Below, one piece after another: positions 50,000 through 62,163 of a DNA stretch of 64,000 bases (positions are counted from its first letter, which is position 1; every line of letters starts with the position of its first letter). Below the pieces are notes generated by a model. It did not search any database and had not been told where the DNA came from. It was given only the letters and a program-made list of their open reading frames with translations. A program made the position numbers and the translations under genes. This DNA comes from Kalaharituber pfeilii. Taxonomy: Eukaryota > Ascomycota > Pezizomycetes > Pezizales > Pezizaceae. The DNA is taken from positions 186,001-250,000 of the forward strand of contig WHUZ01000014.1 in the NCBI GenBank assembly GCA_015179045.1, in the 5' to 3' direction.

Positions 50000-51246
50000 A
50001 TGTACCTGGCTCATCCACCTCATCAAGGTCCCGTCGAACGGCATCATGGGATTCCTGCGTCCTTGCAATTGACGAGCAACATGTCCAACTCGTCTCCGCC
50101 GTCCCATTCGAGCTCTTCCTCTAGCAACGCCCTCATTCCGGCAGCGCCAATGCCGACCCCACCCTCTCAATCATGTCGAATGGACGGTCGGGTGTACAGT
50201 CTGGAAGTCAATCAGCAGCCCATTAGGGCGAGGATGTGTGGCTTTGGGGATAAGGTGAGACGGCAGTGAGAGGCAGCTGAGATCCATGCTGACGGGTTCA
50301 TGCAGGACCGTCGACCAATTACTCCTCCACCATGTGTTAGACTGGTCGTTAAGGACGCCACGACCGGGAAGGAGGTTGACATCAAGTAACGTCTTCCCGT
50401 TTGCACTAATATGGTATACTGCTCGACTGACATCGTTGCCATGTAGCGAAGTTGATACTTCCTTCTACGTACTCACAGTCGATTTATGGTCTGCCGATGG
50501 AACCCGTGAAGTGAACCTCGTCCGGCATTCGGCTACGTCTCCTTCCATATCGGCTGCTACCTCGTCATCATACCCACCACCACCTCCAACGCCGCCTCCG
50601 CACCCACACAGCCAGCCTCACCATCAACACCATAGTTATCCCCCCCAAATTCAACAGCAGCCCAGTAACCCTTACTACCCAGGTCCAAATGGATACTATC
50701 AGCCTTCACCTCCACAGCCCTATTATCCAAACCTTCATACACCTCAGCCCCAGCCGCCGCCTCAACCGCAACAGCCACCCTCAGGAATGTTTACACGGAA
50801 CCTGATTGGAAGTTTGAGTGCGAGCGCTTTTAAATTAACGGATCCTGATAATAAGATAGGAGTCTGGTTTATTCTACAGGACCTCTCAGTGAGGACAGAA
50901 GGCTCATTTAGGTAATCAACTATCACCAATGTTAAGGCTTGGCTGAATGACAAACTAAGGAATATCATAATTAGGCTTAAAATGAATTTTGTTAATGTGG
51001 GTGATGGGACTGGATTGAATACTGGTGTTGCTCCAGTGCTTGCTAGTGCATTCTCGGATGTGTTCCAGGTCTATAGTGCAAAGAAGTTTCCCGGAGTTAT
51101 TGAAAGCACACCACTCAGCAAATGTTTCGCTATGCAGGGTAAGCATCCTTGTATATTTTTATTTAATCTTGGCATGTTCTAACATTATGATCGCAGGTAT
51201 CAAAATTCCCATAAGAAGAGATAAGGCTGACGGTGACGGGCTTTAA
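50000..51246 (+). CDS. velB: Velvet-family regulator VelB
   Basis: Five exons (50000-50254, 50306-50385, 50447-50911, 50975-51138, 51197-51246) encode 337 residues. The velvet fold is read in two parts: residues about 58 to 140 (YSLEVNQQPIRARMCGFGDKD, RRPITPPPCVRLVV, FYVLTVDLWSADG) and 225 to the end (MFTRNLIGSLSASAFKL, GVWFILQDLSVRTEGSFRLK, FPGVIESTPLSKCFAMQGI, KIPIRRD). Between them lies a Pro/Gln/His/Tyr-rich insert (about 141-224), a known feature of VelB. VelB forms heterodimers with VeA (with LaeA) and VosA that bind DNA and tie light to sexual development, conidiation and secondary metabolism. Length agrees with homologues (about 340 to 380). Joints fall within conserved segments, supporting the model. 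Confidence 0.95.
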
Positions 51247-51748
51247 CTGTGACCCCGTCACCTTTTGAGCATAACTCTTTTTTTTTTTTTCGCATTTAAT
51301 CGATACCTTACGTTTAAGTGCATACCACATTTCTCTGAGATTTCGTGTTTTCGTGCTAAGCGTTTTCCCGATTCCGAAGTTTGGTTTCCCCTTTCTCTCC
51401 GAATACTCCTGAACATCGTCAATCTCAATTTTGCTAGGATCATATATGAACAGCAACAGTTCTCTTTTTTGTACAGCACACAGTTGATTGCGCCCTTCAT
51501 TCGCTTCCTTATTTCCTTTTATCTTCAATGTCATGACCTACCTTTCTCTGGAATTGGCGTGACGGCTATCGATATCCTGATCGTCAAAATTTTTGGGGGC
51601 TTTGGTTTCTGATGTCCATCTTCAATTTATCTATTATAGTTTCCTCATCCCCATCCACCATTTTTGTTCTTTTTGTCCCTCTGTTCCTACTATGATGATT
51701 TGTTTTAGGGTCGCATTTTTCTTCCATTATCATAGTTATTTTTTCCCC

Positions 51749-51786
<38 letters not shown>

Positions 51787-52650
51787 TTTGTTTGTTTTAT
51801 TAAACTGGCTATAATAGTGGTTTGGGTCTTATAATGTAACTCCTCCTGTAATTTGGTCAATTACGGTAAAAGGGACATTTCACCTTCATACTACCAAACA
51901 AGAAGATTATAAATTCTTGGGAAGCAAGAAACCAAGTATATCATGGGAGCGAGCAAAAACGGAGCAGAATTCTAAGAAAACAAAACAATAAATCAATGAA
52001 GGAAAAAAGAGAGAAAATAAGAGAAAGGTCTATTGAGACTGTATGAGATTAATCGAAAGGAACGTGAGAAATGAAGTCCCATGATCCCGCTGTTGAGTGT
52101 TGAGAAGAGGTACCAGATTTCAGCAACAAAGATGCACATTACAATAATCTGGTTTGTGCTTAGTCCCATGTATCGAGTTCTACTAGCATTTCCGCCTTGT
52201 AAGAGTGCATAAGCAAGGGGGCAAGATAAGCACTGGATTATAAACACTGGCACGGGAAGCTTTTCCCGCTCAGCTGTTGTATTGGCCCAAGGTTGAACAT
52301 GATCCTTTCACGAGCAAGTACTAGTATGTATGTGTGCCGCTTTAGCGTGCATAAATGATAGTGTCAATGGTAGCTATATAGTCTCAGTAGCTATGGGTGG
52401 TGGTGGGAGGGAGCAATCAATCAACTAGCTTTCTGTAGCCAATTAGCAGAAAGTTACTGTATTTATGATCTGACCCTTACTTTGACTAGGGTGAGCACAG
52501 GAATATCCCCAGCTGGAATTACTCTTCCATTACTTACTATGTAATTATATGACCTGCTAGCAATCTACCACACTGTGATAATACACATCTCATGTCAGGA
52601 AGTTTATAACATTGATAACACTGGGATCTCCTGAAAACAATGAACTGATA
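51247..52650. other. velB 3' region with long poly-T
   Basis: No gene was supported. It contains T-rich sequence including an uninterrupted run of about 33 T at 51753-51785. Confidence 0.4.
51753..51785. repeat. Poly-T run (about 33)
   Basis: A long homopolymer followed by GTTTGTTTG. The exact length is not reliable in most assemblies. Confidence 0.9.
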
Positions 52651-53070
52651 TCATCCTGTATCACCACTACGCTCGAATGCAAACAATTTTAGCTGTCTTC
52701 TGAACTTAACGGCCCATTTTGCTATTTTATCCTCGTCTCGTTCAAATTCTTTCGGATTCCACCAAGGTACGTCAAACTCGATGACCTCTGTTGAGCGCTT
52801 CCGTTCTGATGAAAGCATTATTAGGCGTCCGTCTCGGCGTTGTGTTGTTGTATCTCCAGGACTAAGTGAGGGTCAAGCTCAACTGCTGATATCACTGTCT
52901 CTTCTTAGTTGCTTTGCACATCGCTGTCCTTTTTCCCTTTGATCTTTACACCAGATCAGGATAAACAATAAGGAACCAATGAGACCCAACAAACTGGGAG
53001 TGAAGTTAATTGCACATGACAAACTCCGTCGTACTCTGTTAAAACTATGGTAAAGAAAATTCAGAAACAT
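52651..53070 (-). CDS. Possible small single-pass membrane protein (two exons)
   Basis: On the minus strand, an ATG at 53070 opens MFLNFLYHSFNR and leads into a hydrophobic helix (LLGLIGSLLFILIW). A donor (T|GTAAAG) after the helix and an acceptor after TGGAG restore the same frame, and the protein continues with a charged segment containing ERKRSTEVIEFDVPWWNP and DEDKIAKWAVKFRRQ before a stop at 52651. The downstream segment has strong coding-like composition with no stop; the splice choice is my inference. No family is recognised. It starts only about 120 bp beyond the stop codon of the securin candidate on the same strand. Confidence 0.35.
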
Positions 53071-53187
53071 CAAACATAGACGAGAAACGTTATGAGTAAG
53101 TTTACTCGTAAAAAAACATTTACAGTAATAGAAACTACTCATTCATCTTGGGAAATAAAACCTGTGTCTTCAATTGGTTCCAGAAAT

Positions 53188-54474
53188 CTAGAGCTGGAAT
53201 ATAATGTCATCCTCTTCGCAAATAATATCCTTCACTTCTTCCTTGTCACTCTCCGGGCCATCCCTGTCGGCAAAAATCATTTCCCGCAGAGCCTCCTCAG
53301 CTTCATCCTCAATCGTCTTCATTGTCCGTGCCACTAGTGGCTGATAGCCTTCAGTCTCTGAATTATTGTTCCCCCTTGAGGAAGCAGCACCTGAGGCAAC
53401 CTTAGGCAGGGCGACTGACTGACTTTTTACTGAATGGGGAGTTGTAGCTCTAGATGCTGGTCTAGATGAGGTTGTGGATGTTGAGCGCTTGTGACTTGCC
53501 TGGACAAAAGAAGACGTAGGGCGAGAGTATTCAGCCTTTGATGGAGCACAAGATGAAGTTACGCTTTCTTTGCTGCTACATCGACTAATTGTGCCGACTC
53601 GGCTTGTTGGTCGGCTTGACAGAGTACTTCCTTGTTTCTTTTCAGCAGCTGACTGACTTGTTGGGGTTTTGGCTCTTGTGGCAGTTGATCTCGTCTGCCC
53701 AGATGTAGCAGGTGTTTGCTGTCTAATTCTGGAGGTTTGTCTGGACGAACTCGTGGTAGAAGTTCCTGTGGTCGATTTGTCCTTGGTTGCTGCTGGCTTT
53801 TTGGTGACAGGCTTCAACATAACTGCAACAGTATTTGCTTCCGCAATCATCTCTTTCTCCTGCTCCTCTACAATTGCATCCAATTGTCTCTCTAGTTTCG
53901 TTTTACCGGATTCATCGCGGCCATCCAGATAAGCAGAGAAGGCACCAGTGAACAAATTATACTTAATCAAGTTGTAATCGGGTTCAATAAAATCATCCGG
54001 TATATCAGGAAGCTCGATAGGCCTGGGTGGCATATATTCGATATCGGGAGTTTCGTCCTCATTATCGCGTATGACTGTTTTTGTGACAGGGCTCTGTGCG
54101 AGTTTAAGCTGAAGTTTTTCTTTCTGTTCTGAACGAGGCGCTTTTGCATTGGTGGTTTTCCCGCCGAGAGGGACTCTCCTAGGTCCTTAGAGACGGTTAG
54201 ACACCTTGTACGACTGCTTTAGGTCAACTTGAGGTGGTTACATACCTACTGGTGTAATAAATGCATTGGGGTCAAGTTGAAACGCAGATTTTTTCTGAGG
54301 TAGGACTTTCTTTGCTGTCTCCAGGTTCTCTCGGTCTAAGGGCATTCTGAACGGCGTTTTGGGTGCTTTCAATGGCTGATGCATTGGCGTTTTTGGCGCA
54401 AGCTTGCTTGTCCCCGCCCACGCAGGCTGAAGCTGGGCGCCAGCGTGGACGATGTTTTCCTTTTCTGCGAACAT
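53188..54474 (-). CDS. Securin candidate (separase inhibitor)
   Basis: Two exons on the minus strand (54474-54246 and 54185-53188) encode 408 residues. The N-terminus carries a KEN box (residues 5-7, MFAEKEN) and a canonical destruction box of the form RxxLxxxN (43-50, RMPLDREN), next to two APKTP motifs. Further on is DIEYMPPRP (124-132), which resembles the separase-binding pseudosubstrate segment (acidic-Ile-Glu) of fungal securins. The middle is Ser/Thr/Arg-rich and disordered; the end is acidic (EEDDIIFQL). APC/C recognises KEN and D boxes and destroys securin at anaphase onset, releasing separase. Securins are poorly conserved, so the call rests on motif combination and order. Start at 54474 is preferred because it places KEN at the extreme N-terminus; an in-frame ATG exists 18 codons upstream. 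Confidence 0.7.
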
Positions 54475-54990
54475 GTTTTGCCGTGACTTCGCCACACAGA
54501 CGAGATGCTTGATATGCTTCTGGCACAAGAAGCTTGTGTTGATGAGAGCGGCAGGTTGCTTAAGGCGGGGTGTCGATGGAGGAAACGAGGTGGTTACTGT
54601 AAATTGTAGAAGTGAAGGCTCGCAGGTATTAGTCAGAATATAAACACAAGGCTATCATGTTGCTACGGCAACTGGCTTCACGTTGGCCAGGGCCACTCTT
54701 GGCGGAGCTTCCACAGGTCCGCCAAGCGCCAGGGCCCCAGCGCGTCAGTGCTCACCACAGCAGTTGGCCCCCTGCGAATGCCTGAGCTCTGCCAAGGCAC
54801 GCACGGCTAGCAGCTCAACGAGGGGCGACCTACCTCTCCTGAACGGACTGCTACTTAGAGGATCCCCCTCCCGACCTATTTCCTACATTGCCTCCACTCC
54901 ACCGCTTCACCTTGACTGCTACCCCGAACAACGAGACCGTCTAAAGAATCGTCTTGATCCTCTACAGAAAACCACGTTCAGGTCTAGATC
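54475..54990. other. Divergent promoter of securin candidate and tropomyosin
   Basis: These 516 bp must contain both promoters. No recognisable cell-cycle box was found by eye. Confidence 0.4.
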
Positions 54991-55706
54991 ATGTCCATGG
55001 AGAAAATCAGAGAGGTAAGATAAGCCCCACCTGCCCCTCAATATCGCAAGTTCAGAGTTACATCTGCACCTAAGACAAATTACATTGCCCCTGAACCCAC
55101 AACCTCTTCCCATGTCTTCAGTCTTATTTCTTCATATACAAACGTAAGAGTTCGAACGAGCTAACATGCCTTTGTCAAAAAGAAAATCAGCGCTCTCTCC
55201 GCAGAGCGTGACAAGTTGGAAGAGCAGAGAGAAGCACAAGCTGCAAAAATTAAAGATCTCGAACAGGAGAACTTAGCGAAAGAGCAAGAAATTGCATCCC
55301 TTACCCATCGACTTCAGCTTTTCGAAACAGACATCGAGAAGCTCGAGAGTCAGCTCAAAGAGGCCAAGTCATCGGCTGACCAAGGTGCTGCCTCCAGCAC
55401 TGAACTCGAAACCTTGCGGAGAAAGGTGTCCCTGTTAGAAGAAGAAGCGGAGGAGGCGGACAAGAATCTAAGAGAAACAAACGAAAAGTATGCTGTTACA
55501 ACAAACATCCCTTAAAGCAGTTATCGTTCTAACAAATTTCTAGACTACGCCTCACTGACGTCAAGGCCGAGCACTATGAGCGAAAGGTTGCTACCGTCGA
55601 AGCCGAACGTGACGCTTGGGAGAGGAAGTACGAGGAGCTCATGGAGAAGTATAGGTCCAAGGATGAGGAGCTCGAGAGGATTAACAAGGAGTTGGATAAC
55701 ATGTAA
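54991..55706 (+). CDS. tpm1: Tropomyosin
   Basis: Three exons (54991-55014, 55183-55487, 55544-55706) encode 163 residues, the usual size of fungal tropomyosin (about 160). The protein is one continuous heptad coiled coil: MSMEKIREKISALSAERDKL, then the conserved DLEQENLAKEQEIASL and later EEAEEADKNLRETNEKLRL, with the end ERINKELDNM. Joining the exons keeps the heptads in register. Tropomyosin dimers coat formin-built actin cables and the contractile ring, supporting tip growth and septation. An alternative start is the second ATG (54997), which would remove MS and give MEKIRE as in several homologues. Confidence 0.94.
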
Positions 55707-56494
55707 ACGGCTATTTTCCTGCGCCACAGGATGCTACCTCCCTTACTTTTCTACCCTCAAGGATTCCTTTTAGTCTGATCTTCCTGTTACCTCTTCTATA
55801 GTGAAAGGGGTAAAGTATTTGTGTGTTGAGGGGATGATAGCTAGTGATTCGACTCTGTCTTCTGATTTTGTACCTTACTGGTGGATTTATTACCGATATC
55901 ACTATTTAAAGCGGGTTAATTGGTTGCATCTTCTCTTTCGAGCAAGTTTAATCGCTATCAACCACGGTGGACTAGAGATGCAGTTGAAGTAGTTTGATTC
56001 ATCGGCTAAGGTACTATTAGTACTGTGCTTCCGATTCCAAGCCTCCCTTAATCAGTTTACTGTTTTCCATGCACTAAGAATAGTCTCATACACAGTACAT
56101 GGTACCTTTGTGACAACCTTACTTGAATCAACACGGCACAAGTTCGAGGCTGACAGGTACATACATCTAGTCGCTCGATAACTGGCAAACCTCAAACTCA
56201 AAAAGAGATTCGTCGTGTGCGATAATGGGTGATAATGCGAGGATATATGTCATAAACTGGGACCCAAGTATTCGTAGATGCAAAGTACCTGACCTGAAAG
56301 AAAGTATTCCCTCATTCCACTATTAGACCCATTCAACGTAAAACCATAGTCATGGGAACGTAAAGCATCCAAAAACAAGAAGGCAAATAGACCCATACCA
56401 GCCCTAAAACAGTGCGACGAAATGCTTAAATATACAGCAACTAAAAAGTAAGAAGGAAAAAAGGAGAGAAAACAAGAAAGTAACTTAAAAGTAT
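55707..56494. other. Convergent 3' spacer
   Basis: Only 3' flanks of the tropomyosin and exchanger genes; no further gene was seen. Confidence 0.4.
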
Positions 56495-59400
56495 CTAACG
56501 CCCAAGGCCCTTCCCCAACCCTCCAATCTCCACTCCCAAATTCAGTGCTGTACTCACTCCCCACAGAGTAATTGTCGTCCACCCTATCCGCCTGCTCATC
56601 TTCCACTTATTCAACGGGACATATATACCCAATATCACCAATGTGATCAGCAGAGTAGCAGCACTGATTACTAACGTGCTCGACACTTGCACCTTGTATG
56701 CCTGTCCATTTCTTAAAATTGCGATATAAATACCACTAACGCCAACCCCCAGGAGAATATTTAGCATTGGTCCACCAAAACAAGCCGACAACGCCATGAC
56801 GGGAAACCCGAGCTTGGCGATGGTGATGTTTGCGACGAGGTCACCAAGAGAGTTTCCCATGGCGAAAATTGTGAGTCCGAGGATGGCATCAGAGATATTG
56901 AAGATGATGCCAATGGCCTTAAGGACGCCGACGACCTCGTTGGCGATAGTGGAGATCCAGGAGATGGCAACGACGAAGCCGGCGTAGCAGAGGAGGTGGT
57001 GGTATCTGGGGGCATGGTCGGGTGATGTGAGTACTAATAGGAAGAGAAGACAGGAGAGACCGACAACGAGAGAGTATAGAATCGGTTTGACGAGTGAGGG
57101 AGAATCTATCTCCGCAGAGCTGTGTCAGAGGACTGAGATTACATAGGAGGAAATCGTAACTTACCACCAAAGAAAATAAGAGTAACAAAGAGCGGTGCGC
57201 AGATACATTGTATGGCAATTAGCCACCGATTCCATCCCCCTTCTGGCATGTTAAAATCCGGTTTATTTTCAGCTGCCCCGTTCGATTGTGGTAATCCGCG
57301 GAATGCAGCTACACTCTGAGGGCTCTGAGGCTCCAGTAACATTGGATGTTCTTCGACTGCAGGTTTAGGTTCTGGTCCTTTGCTGCCACCTTCTTCAACC
57401 ACTGGCAGCGTAATTGTCAACAAAAAGACACTTGGAACAGCCGTCATTGCCATAAATTTCTCTAGATACGACTTCTCCCAGAATCCCTGCAATGTCGGGA
57501 ACAACTTGGCGTATAAAAGCTGTGGAGGAGGTAGATAGCTGTAAGGCCAATACCTGAACCTTTTCCATTTTGCAGAAGATTCATGACCAAGTGTTTGTTC
57601 AGAGTCCGCATCCCCAAGGAGTCTCTCTCTGAGCAATTCTCCATCCGATAGATGATGACTGGAAGGTAAACCTGTTGGGGACAAAGGAGCCTCACTGGCC
57701 TCAGTGAGGAGAGAAGGGGATTCCGCAAACCGAATCGAGTCTCGGTCGGTATGATATAGAAGACCATCTCCAGGCCTATTAGGCACTCGAGATGACGGTG
57801 AGACGGAAGATGCTGGAGACGAAGTTGTTGTATCTGGCGCAGGGCCACCAGGTGGAGCAAGGTATTCATGGGAGGGTACTGTCACTGTAAGCCCTGTTGA
57901 TTTCTTAGTGATACCATGTAGATTTGGTTGCATAGCCGAGTAATTATATGCTGAATAATTAGATTGATCCTGCGGAGCACAACGATGGAAATCATCTGCG
58001 TCATTAACAGACACGGCTCGAGCTCGCTGTACATTTGGCCTTACAGATCTACTAGATGCGCTTGTTTCCGAAGGTTCGTGAAAACTGCCCACAGGGGTAT
58101 TATGCATTAGAGTTCCTGGAGCTGAAAAACTTTGCGGAATAGCACTGATAACAGGATTGTCGGAGTACCTGCGTAGGTGTATTGGATTGCTTCGAAGATT
58201 CTGAGTTTTCCGTAGAGAGTTCAGAACGGATCGGAACTAGAAAAAGTTGTCAGTCTCGATCGCTAAATAGGTATGATATAATCGTACTTCCAATGCACCA
58301 ACAAGTGAAGGTCGAATTGTGTGCGGTGTGGTTAAATGTCCACCATCTGATCGTGATCGTGTTACCCTCATATTATTGCTCAATTCCGCGTATGCCAGTT
58401 GTTCCTGCTCCTCCTCTTCGGGTTGAAACTCATCGTATTCTTGACTCTCGAGAAGCCGTATATCGGGTGCCAATAAGCCTGTAGTTTCACTACCAACACC
58501 GCCATCCTCATCCTCCTCCAGATTACCAGCCTCCTCTTCTCCTGGTGGCGCGTACTGATCGCGTGCCTGCGCATCAATTAATTTTATCCTACGATCTCTG
58601 GTGGTCCACCAATGCCAAGCGCAAACAAACAAGACATAGGATATGTAGTACAACACCATAATAATGCATTCCCACATGTGTATCTCCCCGTCAGCAAGGA
58701 CGAAAATGCCCAGAAGGATTGCAACGATGAAAAATGTGACATCGCGAAGAAAGGGCCGTCGGGCAACTTTGAATGGTCGTACGATAGCCATGGATCCGGT
58801 GACAACTGCGACTATGAATGAAGCAGCCCCAATCAATTCGCCCACTGCAAGCGAACCCGAGTTAATCTTCATAGCGGCGAAGGTGCTGAATACATCAGGT
58901 GAACCGTTTCCAAACGCTAGGAATGTAACGCCCGCCTGAAAACAAGTTACTAACAAGACATTGATGCCAGTGTGTTAGAATATAATATTCCTACCATACT
59001 CTCTGACATTCCCAAGACAGTAGCAATTGTAGATAGGTTTATGCAGAAGAAATCGCTTGCCGCAATTCCGAGGGTCTAGTTTGTTCAGCCTTGTTAGTAC
59101 CAGTTTAAAAGAGGAGGATGAGCGTCATGTAGCCTACAGAAAAAAGGATTCCTAGCCAAAGAGCCATGGTAATCAGAGCCACCACTGGCGCACGTGCAAA
59201 TTGACAAAAATACAGCTCGAGATAATTGAATATGCCGATCTCCTCATCTTTGCAATGCTCTCTTATGAAGGCGCATTTATCTTGGGCATGATGAACTTCT
59301 CTGCACTATGGAAAAAAAAAAAATTTATGTAAGCCTTTGTCACCTTTTGCAATGCTTCGAACCTGATGTACCTCTGTTTCATCCCGCTTTTCCAACCCTC

Positions 59401-59611
59401 GGGGCGATACAATGAATGCACCTGGTTTTGGAGACAATTTCTGGGGCTGCTTCGCTAACTCGACTTTCAGCGCATCGTGTGAAGCAGGTCTTTGGACTCT
59501 TTTTGCGGTCGCTTGGTGCGTAGTAGAACTTGACAGGAGTAGTAGGGTGATTAAAACGTAGATAATTACGGAAAAGCCGAAGCGGCGACGAACCGACTTG
59601 CTGTAGGTCAT
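56495..59611 (-). CDS. Na+/Ca2+ exchanger-family antiporter (NCLX/SLC8B1 type)
   Basis: Six exons on the minus strand: 59611-59372, 59305-59138, 59075-58995, 58935-58288, 58236-57165 and 57105-56495, giving 939 residues. A signal-anchor-like helix lies at about 13-28 (VIIYVLITLLLL). The alpha-1 repeat contains GNGSPD (172-177) and the alpha-2 repeat GNSLGD (820-825), the ion-binding signatures of CaCA antiporters; GNGSPDVFS is the form found in the NCLX branch. A large acidic/Ser-rich cytosolic loop (about 300 to 600) separates the two halves. The family exports Ca2+ from the cytosol or organelles in exchange for monovalent cations; location here cannot be read from sequence. The exon 1 donor is uncertain (59372 or 59363, both in frame). 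Confidence 0.9.
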
Positions 59612-60945
59612 TATAGGGATATTGAGAAAGGGTTGGCTTGCATTGTTTCGGGAGTCACGGAAATGTATATTTGAAAGTTAGAGTAACGTATGCGGGAGTG
59701 GGTGAGGGGGGCAGATACAGAAGCCGGGGTACGTATTGCTTCGTGTCGAGGGGCGCCAGGGGCAGGGAATAGAGTCAAGAAGCAGGCTAAGCGCTCGCAG
59801 ATGTATGACGACTGATTAGATTGTAGAATAACTTGTCGGATTTGTGATTCATCAGAATGTTGAGAGGCCAGCTGGGGGGGTTGGGGGGGGGGGGGATATG
59901 TTAGGTTGGGAGAGAAGCACTCAGAAAGGAGCCGGGCCAGGCCAGTGGGCGGGTCGATGTTGATCAGCGAGAGCCGGAGGTACTTGAATCAGCGAGGCTG
60001 CTGGACGATGCACGAGTACTGTCCTCTACATGGTTGGTTCGCTGGGTGGCTGAGATGGGGGAAGGCAGCAGAGCCGCGGTTGGGATGAGTGCAAGCAGCC
60101 TCCGGAGGGGCACTGAGTAGGGCGGGTGGAGCGTGATATGCAGTTGTCCGGGCATGCAACAGAGCATAACTATGCAGCCATGGGCCGCTGCCGCAAAACG
60201 CTGGCTGACCGCAGTGAGTTGAAGTTGCGGTAGAAAAGGTCACTTTTGGAGGAGAGGGTACAGTACCGGTAAAGATTGGGAATGCTATGGAACTTTTGGA
60301 GAACTGGATAGGCCATGCACGGAACGCAGATTTCGTCTTAATTGCACCACCTCCCAAGGCATTGTGGTTGGTCTATAACTACATAGACTGACGAGAATGA
60401 TAGTGTAAGAGTGTGTTGACAATTGGACTGTTATTCTTGCGTAATGCTAATAGTTACTGTACCTCTTAGCTGCAAAGGCTGGAATCAATTTGGGCCCATT
60501 TTACCATGGACCAACCAGCATCCCTCTTACTGGTTCTGTGAAGGAGCTCTGAATTTCAAAGGCAAGAAAGTACCGTATCGAAGAGGTATTTTCAAGCTTC
60601 TCGAGCAGTTCTTGTTCATGAAGTTCGAATTGCTTTTATTGGAAGCATTGATGATTAACTTGTGCCTCTTGAAAGCTCTATAATGCCAAATATTATGCCA
60701 AATATTGATCATCCTTTCGTCTATCAGGCGGTGTTTGTCGATGGTAGAACTCATATGCTGAACTCCCTCAGCCATTTAGTAAGCTTTACTATAAAACTCA
60801 GAAATCTCGGTATTTTAGTGATCACGGCTTAATTCGGGAGATGAGTACACCACTTTGCGGGACGTTTGCACGGGGGGGGAAGGATATTCAAGAATATATG
60901 TCTACGGTGCAGTTCATGAATTACCATACTTGCTCTTGGATTATC
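59612..60945. other. Promoter of the exchanger gene and flank
   Basis: G-runs occur around 59874-59895. No supported gene was found; small frames around 60.0 to 60.8 kb have no domain. Confidence 0.4.
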
Positions 60946-61233
60946 TTATTGTAACGTATGGTGGTCCGTCGCCTTCCCATTCGTTACACGCTTGAGGTCC
61001 CTGATGTACCCCTCCGTGTCGGCCCGTTTGAGATCTTCACATACAGTAATAGCCCCTTTTCTTGCCTGGTCGATGGGAGGCTTGTTGGAAGAGCTTTTCG
61101 TAGGAGGAAAACTGGAGCATGAAGAGCAGCAGTAACTGGAGCAATTTGAGGACTGGAAACCAACAAGTAAGGTGCTGAAGGACGTGAAATTCCGATTAGA
61201 AGGAATTGGATCAAAGTTATCGAGGTTATTCAT
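60946..61233 (-). CDS. Possible small Cys/Ser-rich protein, unknown
   Basis: A single open frame of 95 residues on the minus strand opens MNNLDNFDPIPSN. It holds a Cys/Ser cluster (CSSYCCSSCSS) that could be palmitoylated, and ends with a charged helix-like segment (CEDLKRADTEGYIRDLKRV). Codon composition looks coding, but there is no family match I know and an intron could be hidden. Low confidence. Confidence 0.3.
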   Translation of the reverse strand: MNNLDNFDPIPSNRNFTSFSTLLVGFQSSNCSSYCCSSCSSFPPTKSSSNKPPIDQARKGAITVCEDLKRADTEGYIRDLKRVTNGKATDHHTLQ

Positions 61234-62163
61234 AACGCGTTCTCTTCTCTGTTTTGTTTTCCATGTTTTGGGTTTGTTTCTCAATGAAACACTGGGCTGT
61301 GTATCCAGCCATATATCCTTGAGTGGAGCAGTCTGGTACTTGATTTTCCATCATTGGGACGGCGCTGTGATGTTTTTGTTGATTTTGTTTTTATTTTTGT
61401 TCGCTTCAATCAGTGAATGCTGCAGAGTACATCTGAAGTCTTCTGACTGACTATTACAAAGTCTCACCAAAACGTTGAAACTCCGCTTAGTCAGAGTCAG
61501 GTTGCGAGAACATGAATCCCGACTGGGGGGGGGGAAATGCTGGGGGGGGGTGGCTTGGCGCCTGTGAAAAAAAACTAAGCGTCCCCGCTGCTACTGCTGC
61601 TGCTGCTGCTACTACCCTTTTTAGCTTTGCAGGAGCCGGAAGGGTCGTTCGAGCGTGCTAAAAGGCACACCACCCTCACCCTCGCTCGTGCACAAGTAGG
61701 TATGATGCTCTACCGCCGTCCTTCTCTGTCACACTCTTCACAACCGCGCAAAACATCTGCGTCGTTCTGGGCTCGGGTCACATAGCTGCACTGCAGCCCC
61801 CTGTTACAGATTGGCGCAGCGGCCCACCACTTCCCTTCCCCCGCCTTTTCAGGCCTTCAACTGTTCCCCCTCACACCCCCCCCCCCCGCTCCCCCCTCCC
61901 CCCTCCCACACACCCAAGCAAAAACCCCAAGCTCACAATGCTTCTTCGCCTTGCTAGTACTGGCAGGCGGAAATCAATCGGTGGATCGTTTTTGTTGCTG
62001 CATCACTGCCGGTATACCTTCATATCTTATTTAAAACGCCATCATTGGGCTGTTCATCAGCTATATTCGACTTTCGGTGTTTGCAGGTAGGGGATGGGCC
62101 TGCCGTGAACTCTTTTGACTTGGGGTTTGGACTAATCCATTTAGCTCATTGAGTTTGATAGCT
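61234..62163. other. Promoter region of the WRN-type exonuclease gene
   Basis: Contains a CTG/CTA trinucleotide stretch (about 61587-61615), G runs at 61526-61550 and a C run near 61876-61887. No gene was supported. Confidence 0.4.

Noticed and set aside
60423..60775. Overlapping 80-codon frames on both strands
   Set aside because: They mirror one another in an A/T-rich inverted stretch and have no motif.
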